Source: Rhizobiales bacterium 64-17
GTDB taxonomy: Bacteria > Pseudomonadota > Alphaproteobacteria > Rhizobiales > Xanthobacteraceae
NCBI GenBank assembly: GCA_001899285.1
Contig: MKWA01000011.1
Location: 33,905 to 78,009 of the forward strand
Reading direction: 5' to 3'
Length of the DNA: 44,105 nucleotides
The translations under genes and the position numbers were made by a program. Below are positions 26,112 through 34,265 of the stretch, one piece after another. The notes under the pieces are model-generated. The model worked only from the letters and a program-made list of their open reading frames with translations, searched no databases and was not told where the DNA came from. Position 1 is the stretch's first letter, and every line of letters starts with the position of its first letter.

Positions 26112-26884
26112 GCGGCCAGGTGGCCGCCGACACCGTTATCCTCTATGCCGCCGGCAGCCTGCGCGCGGCGCTGACCGACGTGGCGGCGGGATTCGAGGTC
26201 GGCACCGGCCACGCGGTGCGCGCGACCTTCCGTCCGTCCGGCACGTTGAAGGACGCGATTATGTCCGGCACGCCGGCGCATGTCTTCGCGTCGGCGAATA
26301 TGAAGCACCCGCGCACACTCGCCGCGGCAGGGCGGAGCGGACCAGTCGCTTTGTTCGCCCGCAACGAATTGTGTGCGCTGGTGCGGCCCGGACTCGCCGT
26401 GACACCGGCAACATTGCTCGATCGCCTGCTCGATCCGCAGATTTCGGTCGGCACCTCCACGCCGACCGCCGATCCGTCCGGCGACTATGCCTTTGCCGCC
26501 TTCAAACGCGCCGACGCCGCTCATCCGGGCGCAATGGCCATTCTGGAGCGCAAGGCAAAACGCCTGACCGGCGCGGCGGACAGCGCAACGCCGCCTGCCG
26601 GGCGCAATGTCTATGGCTGGCATGTGGCGGAAGGCCGCGCCGATATTTTCCTCACCTACCGCACCAATGCGATGATCGCCGTCGCGGACAATCCCGGCCA
26701 GCAGATCGTTGCGCTGCCGGACAATCTTGCGATCGGCGCCGATTTCGGCCTGACGGTTCTGACCGGCGCGCCGGTCGCGGCGCATCAGTTCGCGCTCTTC
26801 GTCCTGTCCGAAACCGGACAGACACTTCTTGCGCGCCATGGCTTCGCCGCCCCCGGTCTCACCCACCAAGGAGAACAATCATGA
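26108..26884 (+). CDS. ModA-like molybdate-binding protein lacking a signal peptide
   Basis: A 258-residue protein of ModA type: VILYAAGSLRAALTDVAAGF at about 9-28 and FRPSGTLKDAI near 42-52 carry the usual serines of the oxyanion site. ModA proteins are normally secreted, but here the mature domain begins within ten residues of the start and the in-frame sequence further upstream has no hydrophobic segment. The start is fixed by the ATGA overlap with tupA, and the stop overlaps mop in the same way. It should therefore stay in the cytoplasm, perhaps as an oxyanion buffer or sensor. It could also be a decaying copy, but the frame is intact. Confidence 0.82.
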   Translation: MSGQVAADTVILYAAGSLRAALTDVAAGFEVGTGHAVRATFRPSGTLKDAIMSGTPAHVFASANMKHPRTLAAAGRSGPVALFARNELCALVRPGLAVTPATLLDRLLDPQISVGTSTPTADPSGDYAFAAFKRADAAHPGAMAILERKAKRLTGAADSATPPAGRNVYGWHVAEGRADIFLTYRTNAMIAVADNPGQQIVALPDNLAIGADFGLTVLTGAPVAAHQFALFVLSETGQTLLARHGFAAPGLTHQGEQS

Positions 26885-27087
26885 AGATCAGCGCCCGCAA
26901 TCGCCTGAAGGGAAAGATCGTGTCCGTCACCAAGGGCGCGACCACGTCCCATGTGAAAATCGACATCAATGGCCAGACCATCACCGCCGCGATCACCAAT
27001 GAAGCGGTCGACGAGTTGAAGCTCGCGACGGGTCAGGAGGCCTATGCGGTGATCAAGGCCAGCGACGTGATGATCGGTCTGGACTAG
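26881..27087 (+). CDS. mop: Molbindin (single TOBE/Mop domain)
   Basis: A 68-residue Mop protein. The pattern SARNRLKGKIVSVTKG, then HVKIDINGQTITAAITNEAV and YAVIKASDVMIGLD, is the standard TOBE/Mop fold. Such proteins assemble as hexamers and bind molybdate or tungstate in the cytosol. The start overlaps the stop of the ModA-like gene (ATGA). It would store the imported oxyanion. Confidence 0.92.
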   Translation: MKISARNRLKGKIVSVTKGATTSHVKIDINGQTITAAITNEAVDELKLATGQEAYAVIKASDVMIGLD

Positions 27088-27119
27088 ACTCCGTCATCAC
27101 TCCCGGACGGAGCCCTCCG

Positions 27120-28151
27120 ATGCTGACGCGCCGCCGTGTTTCCGCGGGACTGTCCGCGGCCTTGCTGGCTCCGGCGCTACCGCGCGCCGCGCGGGCGGCC
27201 GCGATCAAGGATGCGGCGGGCCGAACGGTCGAGATCCCGGCCACGGTCCGGCGCGTCTTTCCCGCCGGACCGCCGGCGGCGATCATGCTCTATACGCTGG
27301 CGCCCGACCTGCTCCTCGGCTGGCCGCGCGCCAACCGCGCCGACGAATGCGCCTTCATGCTGCCGGACGTGTGTGCGCGCCCGGAACTGGGGCGCATCAC
27401 CGGGCGCGGCAACACCGCCAATCTCGAAGTGGTGTTGAACGCCAAGCCTGATCTGATTGTCGACATCGGCTCCACCAGCGAGACCTATGTATCGCTGGCC
27501 GAGCGCGTGCAGCAGCAGACCGGCATTCCCTATGCGCTGCTCGACGGCCGCTTCGTCTTCATGCCGGACAGCTACAAGCTGCTCGGGCAGTTGCTGCACC
27601 GGGACCGCGACGGCGCGGATTTTGCCGATTATTGCAACATGACCTTGACGGTCATCACCGAGCGCATTGCCAATATCGCGCGCGAGGACCGGCCGCGGCT
27701 TTACTACGCACGCGGGCCGCGCGGCCTGCAGACCGGCGGACGCGGCTCGATCAATGTCGAGACCGCCGAACTGCTGGCCCGCAACGCCGCGGAAGGATTG
27801 CCGGCCGGACTGGTCAATGTCTCGCTCGAACAGGTGCTGGCGTGGGATCCCGACGTGATCGTCACCATCGAACGTGATTTCGCGGCAAGCGTGCGCAAGG
27901 ATCCGGCCTGGGCTTCGGTCCGCGCCGTGCGTGAAGGCCGCGTGCATCTGTCGCCGATGCTGCCGTTCGGCTGGGTCGATTTTCCACCGGCGGCGAACCG
28001 CTTGATCGGGCTGTGGTGGCTCGCCAAACTGCTCTATCCGCAACGCTTCCCGGAAGACATGACGGTGCTGACGCGCGACTTCTATACGAAATTCTACCAT
28101 GTCACCCCGACCGACGCGCAGATCGCGCAACTGCTGAACACCAACCCCTGA
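27120..28151 (+). CDS. ABC transporter binding protein, FecB/BtuF type, likely molybdate/tungstate (MolA-like)
   Basis: A 343-residue periplasmic protein with an Arg-rich, Tat-like leader (RRR at 4-6, cleavage near ARAA 27). The mature domain starts IKDAAGRTVEIPATVRRVFP, the helical-backbone binding-protein fold used for siderophores, cobalamin and, in the MolABC system of Haemophilus, molybdate/tungstate. GGAG lies 8 bases before the ATG. With its FecCD-type permease and ATPase it sits between tup/mop and fdhD/mobA, so molybdate or tungstate is more likely than iron; this is inference. Confidence 0.82.
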   Translation: MLTRRRVSAGLSAALLAPALPRAARAAAIKDAAGRTVEIPATVRRVFPAGPPAAIMLYTLAPDLLLGWPRANRADECAFMLPDVCARPELGRITGRGNTANLEVVLNAKPDLIVDIGSTSETYVSLAERVQQQTGIPYALLDGRFVFMPDSYKLLGQLLHRDRDGADFADYCNMTLTVITERIANIAREDRPRLYYARGPRGLQTGGRGSINVETAELLARNAAEGLPAGLVNVSLEQVLAWDPDVIVTIERDFAASVRKDPAWASVRAVREGRVHLSPMLPFGWVDFPPAANRLIGLWWLAKLLYPQRFPEDMTVLTRDFYTKFYHVTPTDAQIAQLLNTNP

Positions 28152-28173
28152 CGGCCGCCGGCAGACACTTCTC

Positions 28174-29187
28174 ATGACCCGCTCCGCGCTTCCGGGATTT
28201 CTGATCGCGACCGGCGTGTTGCTGCTCGGTGTCGTCGTCGCCTTCAGCGTCGGCCGCTATCCGGTGAGCATGATCGATCTGCTGCGCTCGCTGCTTGGTA
28301 AACTCACCGGCGAGCCGTCCGGTCTCGCGCCGGCGATCGAAACCGTGATCTGGCAAATCCGCGGACCGCGTGTCCTCGCTGCCGTGGTCGTCGGCGCCGC
28401 GCTCGCCATCGCCGGCACGGCGTTTCAGGGCCTGTTCCGCAATCCGCTGGTGTCGCCGGACATTCTCGGCGCGTCGTCCGGCGCGGCACTCGGCGCCGTG
28501 TTCGGCATCTTCCTCTCGCTCGGCGTGTTCGCGATCCAGGCGCTTGCTTTCGTCGGCGGACTGATCGCCGTCGGCGCGGTCTACGCCGTCGGCTCCGCCG
28601 TGCGCTCGCGCGATCCGATCCTGGTGCTGGTGCTCACCGGCGTGGTGATCGGCTCGCTGCTCGGCGCCGGCGTCGGCCTGCTGAAATACCTCGCCGACCC
28701 CTACAACCAGTTGCCGGCGATGACGTTCTGGCTGCTCGGCAGCCTCGCCGCCGCGCATGCCGCCGACCTCGTGCCGGTGATCGCGCCGGTGGCCGCCGGC
28801 GCGCTCGTGCTGTTCGTGCTGCGCTGGCGCATGAATGCGATGTCGCTGCCGGACGAGGAAGCGCGCGCGCTCGGCATCGCCACCGGACCGTTGCGCGTCG
28901 CCATCGTCGCCGCCGCCACCCTGACCACATCCGCCAGCGTCGCGGTTGCCGGCATTGTCGGCTGGGTCGGCCTGGTCGTGCCGCATCTCGCCCGTGCGCT
29001 GGTCGGCCCCGATTTCGCGCGGCTCATTCCCGCCTCGACCATTCTCGGCGCCGGCTATCTGCTGCTGATCGATACGCTGGCGCGCACCATCGCGCCGGTG
29101 GAAGTGCCGCTCGGCATCCTCACCGCCGTGATCGGCACGCCGTTCTTCATCTGGCTGCTCGCACGCGTGCAGAAGACGTGGTCGTGA
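28174..29187 (+). CDS. ABC transporter permease, FecCD/BtuC type (MolB-like)
   Basis: A 337-residue inner-membrane permease with about ten hydrophobic segments. Typical FecCD motifs are RGPRVLAAVVVGAALAIAGTAFQGLFRNPLVSPDILG near 65-105 and GWVGLVVPHLARALVG near 265-280. It pairs with the binding protein 22 bases upstream and the ATPase that overlaps its stop. See the MolA-like entry for the argument on substrate. Confidence 0.88.
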   Translation: MTRSALPGFLIATGVLLLGVVVAFSVGRYPVSMIDLLRSLLGKLTGEPSGLAPAIETVIWQIRGPRVLAAVVVGAALAIAGTAFQGLFRNPLVSPDILGASSGAALGAVFGIFLSLGVFAIQALAFVGGLIAVGAVYAVGSAVRSRDPILVLVLTGVVIGSLLGAGVGLLKYLADPYNQLPAMTFWLLGSLAAAHAADLVPVIAPVAAGALVLFVLRWRMNAMSLPDEEARALGIATGPLRVAIVAAATLTTSASVAVAGIVGWVGLVVPHLARALVGPDFARLIPASTILGAGYLLLIDTLARTIAPVEVPLGILTAVIGTPFFIWLLARVQKTWS

Positions 29188-29981
29188 TGATCCTTTCCGG
29201 ACACGATCTCACCATTGGTTATACTGACCGCGTCGTCGGCACGCACATCGACGTCTCCGTGGCGACCGGCAGCGTGCTCGCTCTGCTCGGACCGAACGGC
29301 GGCGGCAAGACAACGCTCCTGAAAACATTGCTCGGCCTGATCCCGCCGAAAGCGGGCGAGGTGCGCCTCGACGGGCAAACCCTTTCGGCGCGCTCGATCC
29401 GCGAGCGGGCGCGCGCCATCGCCTATGTGCCGCAAACGCATATCGCGACCTTCGCCTTCCCGGTGGAATCCGTGGTGCTGATGGGCCGCACCGCGCACGG
29501 CACGATGTTCAGCCGACCGGGCACGCGCGACCGCGCGGTGGCGGCAGCCGCGTTGCAACGGCTCGGCATCGACCATCTGGCGACGCGACCCTATACGATG
29601 ATCTCCGGCGGCGAGCGGCAACTCGTCCTGCTGGCGCGCGCGCTGGCGCAGGAACCCGCCTTCATCGTTCTCGACGAGCCAACCGCGAGCCTCGACTTCG
29701 GCAACCAGGGCAAGGTGATGGCGGAAATCCGTGCGCTCGCGGCGGCCGGCCTCGGCGTGCTGTTCACCACCCACGATCCCAACCACGCGCTGCGGATCGC
29801 CGATCGCGCTTTGCTGCTGCGCGACGGCCAGCGTATTGGCGAAGGCGCGGTGCGCGACGTGCTGACCCGGCCGGAGCTGGAGCGGCTTTACGGCGCGCCG
29901 GTCGAGGAGATTTACGATAAGCACAAGACGGCGTTCCTCCCCGGCGCGGTCACGCTTCCGCCACGGGCGATTCCGGATTAG
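29187..29981 (+). CDS. ABC transporter ATP-binding protein, FecE/BtuD type (MolC-like)
   Basis: A 264-residue ATPase. Walker A is GPNGGGKT near 35-42, the signature ISGGERQL near 140 and Walker B FIVLDEP near 160-166. I start at ATG 29187, overlapping the permease stop by one base; GTG at 29178 or 29184 is possible. It completes the MolABC-like importer. Confidence 0.88.
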   Translation: MILSGHDLTIGYTDRVVGTHIDVSVATGSVLALLGPNGGGKTTLLKTLLGLIPPKAGEVRLDGQTLSARSIRERARAIAYVPQTHIATFAFPVESVVLMGRTAHGTMFSRPGTRDRAVAAAALQRLGIDHLATRPYTMISGGERQLVLLARALAQEPAFIVLDEPTASLDFGNQGKVMAEIRALAAAGLGVLFTTHDPNHALRIADRALLLRDGQRIGEGAVRDVLTRPELERLYGAPVEEIYDKHKTAFLPGAVTLPPRAIPD

Positions 29982-29990
29982 GGTTGGGCC

Positions 29991-30545
29991 ATGCTGGCCG
30001 GGCGCTGTTTCATCGTTGCTTTGAGCGGTCTCGCGTTGCTGTCCGTCGGGTCGTCGGCGGACGCGCGCTCGCGCAAACCGGTCTACGACTACAACCAGCC
30101 CAAAGGCGGATGCGGCAAGTTCGGCTGGCCGCTGACCCGCGAATTGCAATGGTTTGGCGGCGGCAATCTGCCGACCTATGAATCTGGCGCGAAGCGCGAC
30201 ACGCCCCCGGACAACGCCTTCACGCTCGATCTTGACGCCGACAACGACGCGACGCTGGTGATGCCGCTCGAACGCAAGTCCCGCAACGACAACGGCTATG
30301 GCGGCTCGATCAGCTTCGGCGCTCTGCCGCGCGGCGGGCTGTATCAGATCACCCTGTCCGAGGACGGACTGGTGGACATCATCCAGAACGGTCACTATCT
30401 CAAGAAGAAGGCGAGCCATATGCGCCGCGACTGTCCGGCGGTGCGACGCGCGATCCGCGTCGAACTCACCGCCGCACCGCTGGTGCTGCAATTTGGCGGC
30501 GTCGAGATGCCGAGCGTGACCATCGCGGTCGCCCCGGCGGAATGA
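29991..30545 (+). CDS. Exported protein of unknown function (184 aa)
   Basis: I do not recognise a named family. A Sec signal covers about 1-25 (ending ADARS). The mature domain has a Cys at about 41, a strand-rich middle with an acidic turn (LDLDADNDATLV near 77-88) and the segment LPRGGLYQITLSEDGLVDIIQNGHYLKKKASHMRRDCPAVRRAIRV split over 110-160, with a second Cys near 150; the two could form a disulphide. It lies 9 bases after the MolC-like gene and 19 bases before fdhD, so it is probably cotranscribed and linked to periplasmic molybdo- or tungsto-enzymes or to uptake. Confidence 0.7.
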   Translation: MLAGRCFIVALSGLALLSVGSSADARSRKPVYDYNQPKGGCGKFGWPLTRELQWFGGGNLPTYESGAKRDTPPDNAFTLDLDADNDATLVMPLERKSRNDNGYGGSISFGALPRGGLYQITLSEDGLVDIIQNGHYLKKKASHMRRDCPAVRRAIRVELTAAPLVLQFGGVEMPSVTIAVAPAE

Positions 30546-30564
30546 ACGTGTTAGAGGTCGGCGC

Positions 30565-31470
30565 ATGATCGACCCGAAAACCACCAGACTGCCGGACAGC
30601 TACATCATCCGGCCCGATCCGCAGGATCGGCGCCTGACCGAGCGCGTCACCGGCATCGACCAGACCGGCGCGCGGATCGAAACCTCAGTGACGGTCGAGC
30701 GGCCGCTGACGATCTATCTCAACAGTCAGGAGATCGTCACCGCGATGACGATCGGCGACTATCCCGACTATCTGGCGATCGGCTACCTGCTCAACCAGCA
30801 CATGCTGCTGCCGGACGACGCCGTCACCGGCGTCGATTACGACGAGGATCTCGCCGTCGTCGTGGTGCGGACGCAGCGCAAGACCAACTACGAGAAGAAG
30901 CTCAAGAAGAAGGTGCAGACCTCCGGCTGCGCGCAGGGCACCGTGTTCGGCGACCTGATGCAGTCGCTCGACAATGTGTCGCTACCGGCGACACCGCTGA
31001 AAACCTCGTGGCTCTACCGGCTGGCGCACATCATCAACACCACGCCGTCGCTCTATCTCGAAGCCGGCGCGATCCATGGCTGCGTGCTGGCGCAGGAAGA
31101 CCGTCCGCTGGTCTATATGGAAGACGTCGGCCGCCATAACGCGGTCGATAAGATCGCCGGCTGGATGTTCCGCGAGAACGTCGCCGCCGGCGACAAGATT
31201 TTCTACACTACCGGCCGGTTAACCTCCGAGATGGTGCTCAAGACCGTGCGCATGGGCATCCCGATCCTGGTGTCTCGCTCCGGCTTCACCGCCTGGGGCG
31301 TCGAGCTGGCGCGCAAGGCCAATCTCACGCTGATCGGCCGGATGCGCGGCAAACGCTTCATCGCCCTTGCCGGCGAGGAGCGGATCGTGTTCGACCAGGA
31401 TCTCGAGTATGTCGAGGAAGAAAGCAGCAAGCACCGGCGCAAGGCATCTGTCGAAGGCGGCGGCGCATGA
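30565..31470 (+). CDS. fdhD: Formate dehydrogenase accessory sulfurtransferase
   Basis: A 301-residue FdhD protein, which carries sulfur from a cysteine desulfurase to the molybdenum cofactor of formate dehydrogenase. Family segments are TIGDYPDYLAIGYLLNQ near 54-70, AGAIHGCVLAQEDRPLVYMEDVGRHNAVDKIAG near 165-200 and FYTTGRLTSEMVLK near 213-226. The sulfur-carrier loop reads TSGCAQGT with a single Cys at 122. E. coli FdhD has CxxC here (C121 and C124), so the second Cys is missing. GAGG lies 7 bases before the ATG. Confidence 0.92.
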   Translation: MIDPKTTRLPDSYIIRPDPQDRRLTERVTGIDQTGARIETSVTVERPLTIYLNSQEIVTAMTIGDYPDYLAIGYLLNQHMLLPDDAVTGVDYDEDLAVVVVRTQRKTNYEKKLKKKVQTSGCAQGTVFGDLMQSLDNVSLPATPLKTSWLYRLAHIINTTPSLYLEAGAIHGCVLAQEDRPLVYMEDVGRHNAVDKIAGWMFRENVAAGDKIFYTTGRLTSEMVLKTVRMGIPILVSRSGFTAWGVELARKANLTLIGRMRGKRFIALAGEERIVFDQDLEYVEEESSKHRRKASVEGGGA

Positions 31471-31507
31471 GGACTGACGTGATCGCGGTGTCGGGTGGAA
31501 TGCCGCA

Positions 31508-32137
31508 ATGACCGAAGCCGCAGGAACGCTCGGCCTCGTGCTCGCCGGCGGCCTCGCGCGCCGCATGGGTGGCGGCGACAAGGCGATGATCGCGATCGGC
31601 GGCACGTCGATCCTCGATCGTGTGCTGGAACGTCTGCGATTGCAGACCGCCGGCATCATCGTCAATGCCAACGGCGATCCGGCGCGATTTGCCGCGACCG
31701 GCCTGCCGGTGATCGCCGACAGCGTGCCGGGTTTTGCCGGCCCGCTCGCCGGCGTGCTCGCCGGTCTCGACTGGGCCGCGGCGAACAAGCCTGACATTAC
31801 GTATATCGCGAGCGTCCCCGGCGACTGCCCGTTCCTGCCGCGCGATCTGGTCGGCCGGCTGCATGCGGCGCGCATCAGCGACGACCTGCCGCTCGCCTGC
31901 GCGCGCTCCGGCGCCTGGCGTCATCCCGTCGTCGGACTATGGCCGGTGACGTTGCGCGACGATCTGCGCCGGGCGCTCGTGGACGAGGATTTGCGCAAGA
32001 TCGAGGTGTGGACCGCGCGGCACGGCATCGCCATCGCCGACTGGCCGGATAAGCCGGTCGATCCGTTCTTTAACGTCAACACGCCGGACGATGCCGCGCG
32101 CGCCAATGCGCTCGCCGCGCAATATCCCGACGCTTGA
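31508..32137 (+). CDS. mobA: Molybdenum cofactor guanylyltransferase
   Basis: A 209-residue nucleotidyltransferase that joins GMP to molybdopterin, giving the guanine dinucleotide cofactor used by formate dehydrogenase and other DMSO-reductase-family enzymes. The GTP loop [15 protein letters not shown] is near 13-27, and PGDCPFLP near 104-111 holds the metal-binding Asp. It lies 37 bases after fdhD. It converges with moeA, leaving only 6 bases between the stops. Confidence 0.9.
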   Translation: MTEAAGTLGLVLAGGLARRMGGGDKAMIAIGGTSILDRVLERLRLQTAGIIVNANGDPARFAATGLPVIADSVPGFAGPLAGVLAGLDWAAANKPDITYIASVPGDCPFLPRDLVGRLHAARISDDLPLACARSGAWRHPVVGLWPVTLRDDLRRALVDEDLRKIEVWTARHGIAIADWPDKPVDPFFNVNTPDDAARANALAAQYPDA

Positions 32138-32143
32138 TGTGAG

Positions 32144-33415
32144 TCAGCCCAAGAGTGCGGCGTAAGACAGGAAGCCGACGCGCATGCCCGGTTTCAGCTC
32201 GGTCATGTCATCAGGCAATTCCAGCAGACCATCGGTCTGCGTCAGCGAGGTGATGATGCCGGCACCATCCTGCGGATGCTTGATGGCGTCGTGATCGCCG
32301 TCGGCACGGCGGCGCAACGATACCCGCACATATTCACGGCGGCCTTTCTTCTTGCGATAGGAAAAGGCAGCGACCACCGACATCGGCTCAGGCGCTGGGC
32401 TTTGCGCACCGGCGAGTTGCAGCAGCAACGGCCGCACCACGCGGGCAAAGGTGACAAACGCGGCCACCGGATTGCCCGGCAGACCGACGAACGCCGCCTG
32501 CTGTCCCCCGGCAGACTGAATGACGCCCATCGCCACCGGCCGCCCCGGCTTGATCCCGAGCCGCCAGAATGTCAGCGCACCGACGCCGGCAAGCGCGTCG
32601 CGCATGTGATCGGCCTCGCCGGTAGACACGCCGCCCGAAGTCAACACGAGATCGTGCCGCGCGGCCGCCTCGCGCAGCGCCGCAGCGAGCACAGCGGGAT
32701 CGTCGCGCAGAATGCCGAGATCGCTGACGGTGCAGCCAAACCGCGCCAGCATTTCCCGTAACAGATAACGGTTGGCATCGAAGATCGCCGACGGGCCGCG
32801 CGCCGCACCGGGCTCGACCACCTCGTCGCCAGTGGAGAAGATCGCCACGCGCAGTCGTCGCCGCACCGGCAACGACGTCAGACCGACAGCCGCGGCCAGC
32901 GCAATGTGCTGTGCGCCGAGCAGGGTGCCTGCCGAAAGCGCGACATCGCCCGCGGCAATGTCTTCGCCGGCGAGCCGCCGGTTCGCTCCCGGCTTGAGAC
33001 CGGGCGGCACGACCACGCGCGCACCGTCGACGCGCACATCTTCCTGCATGAACACCGTATCGGCGCCGGCCGGCATCGGCGCACCGGTGAAAATGCGCAC
33101 CGCCGCACCGGACGCGAGCGTGACGGCGCTGCCATGGCCGGCGAGCACACGCTCCGTCACGGTCAGCGCGGTCTCGGCATCGGGAGTGAGGTCGGCGTGG
33201 CGCACCGCATAACCGTCCACCGCCGAATTATCGAACGGCGGCAGCGAGACCGGCGCGCGCACATCGGCGGCCATCACGCGATCGCGGGCCTCGATCAGCG
33301 GGACGGTTTCGGTTTCTGCGACCGGCGATACCCGCTCGCGGATCAGCCGCTCCGCTTCGTCGAGCGGCATCAACGGCCCGGAGAACGCGAAGCAGTCGTC
33401 GGTCAGTTGCGCCAT
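32144..33415 (-). CDS. moeA: Molybdopterin molybdenumtransferase
   Basis: A 423-residue MoeA. It catalyses insertion of molybdate into adenylylated molybdopterin. Family motifs are FDNSAVDGYAVR near 60-71, FTGAPMPAGAD near 110-120, the catalytic-domain IFSTGDEVVEPG near 190-201, LTSGGVSTGEAD near 255 and VGLPGNPVAAF near 310-320. It starts directly after the mobB stop, so the two are cotranscribed from a promoter before mobB. Confidence 0.93.
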   Translation of the reverse strand: MAQLTDDCFAFSGPLMPLDEAERLIRERVSPVAETETVPLIEARDRVMAADVRAPVSLPPFDNSAVDGYAVRHADLTPDAETALTVTERVLAGHGSAVTLASGAAVRIFTGAPMPAGADTVFMQEDVRVDGARVVVPPGLKPGANRRLAGEDIAAGDVALSAGTLLGAQHIALAAAVGLTSLPVRRRLRVAIFSTGDEVVEPGAARGPSAIFDANRYLLREMLARFGCTVSDLGILRDDPAVLAAALREAAARHDLVLTSGGVSTGEADHMRDALAGVGALTFWRLGIKPGRPVAMGVIQSAGGQQAAFVGLPGNPVAAFVTFARVVRPLLLQLAGAQSPAPEPMSVVAAFSYRKKKGRREYVRVSLRRRADGDHDAIKHPQDGAGIITSLTQTDGLLELPDDMTELKPGMRVGFLSYAALLG

Positions 33416-33985
33416 TCAGGCGCCCTGCATCCGCGCCACCGCCGACGCGACCGGAATGGCGCGCGCGAGCAGCAGGTCGGCGATGGCGGCGATGTCGTCG
33501 AGATTCACCACCGGCACCGGCGCGTCCGGCAACGCCACGTCCGAGGCGATGGCGATGATGTGCGGGTCTTCCGGCTGCAGCAACGGCTTGCCGTTGGCGG
33601 TACGATGGATTTCGATCTTCGGGAACGGATCGCGCTTGAAGCCTTCGACCAGAACCAGATCGACCGGCGTCAGCTTGCCGAGCAGTTGAGGCAGATCCCA
33701 TTCCGCCTCGTCGCGCAGTTCGTGTAGCAGCGCGAAGCGCTTGCCCGACGAGATCAGCACTTCGGCGGCGCCCGCCTCGCGGTGCATGAAGGAATCCTTG
33801 CCCGGCTTGTCGAGGTCGAAGCCGTGATGCGCGTGCTTGACCGTCGAGACCTTGAGGCCCCGCGCCGTCAGCAGCGGGATCAGCCGCGTGATCAGTGTGG
33901 TCTTGCCGGAGCCACTCCAGCCGGCCATGCCGATGATGCGCATCACGCCGGCGGCAGCGCCGGAAATCTTCTCAGGTCTGTTCAT
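33416..33985 (-). CDS. mobB: Molybdopterin-guanine dinucleotide biosynthesis adaptor (GTPase)
   Basis: A 189-residue GTP-binding protein that assists MobA. Walker A is GWSGSGKT at 22-29 and DLVLVEGFK near 110-118 is the conserved second motif. Start at ATG 33985 has no ribosome-binding site but lies 8 bases after a TATAGT box, which would suit a leaderless message; ATG at 33943 (residue 15) is closer to the usual N-terminus. The next gene, moeA, follows without a gap. Confidence 0.9.
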   Translation of the reverse strand: MNRPEKISGAAAGVMRIIGMAGWSGSGKTTLITRLIPLLTARGLKVSTVKHAHHGFDLDKPGKDSFMHREAGAAEVLISSGKRFALLHELRDEAEWDLPQLLGKLTPVDLVLVEGFKRDPFPKIEIHRTANGKPLLQPEDPHIIAIASDVALPDAPVPVVNLDDIAAIADLLLARAIPVASAVARMQGA

Positions 33986-33993
33986 GGCGGCGG

Positions 33994-33999
33994 ACTATA
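33994..33999 (-). promoter_or_regulatory. Possible -10 box of mobB-moeA
   Basis: On the minus strand TATAGT lies 8 bases before the mobB ATG. No good -35 hexamer is seen at the right distance. If used, the transcript would begin at or next to the start codon. Confidence 0.35.
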
Positions 34000-34265
34000 T
34001 CAGAAACAACACGCGCCACCGAAGCTGATGCGGCATTCGCTTTTGGTCGGGGGCCGTTCGGCGCCGCGACCAGATAACGCATCCCGCGCCGCGACACGAC
34101 AAAATCCCGGCTGTGACCGAACATTCATGTTCCATCACATTTGCGCGCCAGAGAGGGCTTTGCCGCTGGTGTTGCCGAACCGAACACCCCATGTCGCATT
34201 AACAATCGTGCGGTCGCGACGCAGCCAGTGTCACGGCGAGGATTGGGAATGACGGGATTTGGATC

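Noticed and set aside
28102..28986. 294-codon minus-strand frame opposite the FecCD-type permease
   Set aside because: Gln/His/Arg/Asp-rich antisense of a clear membrane protein gene.
29055..30584. 509-codon minus-strand frame across the MolC-like and exported-protein genes
   Set aside because: Antisense shadow of recognised genes, with biased composition and no motifs.
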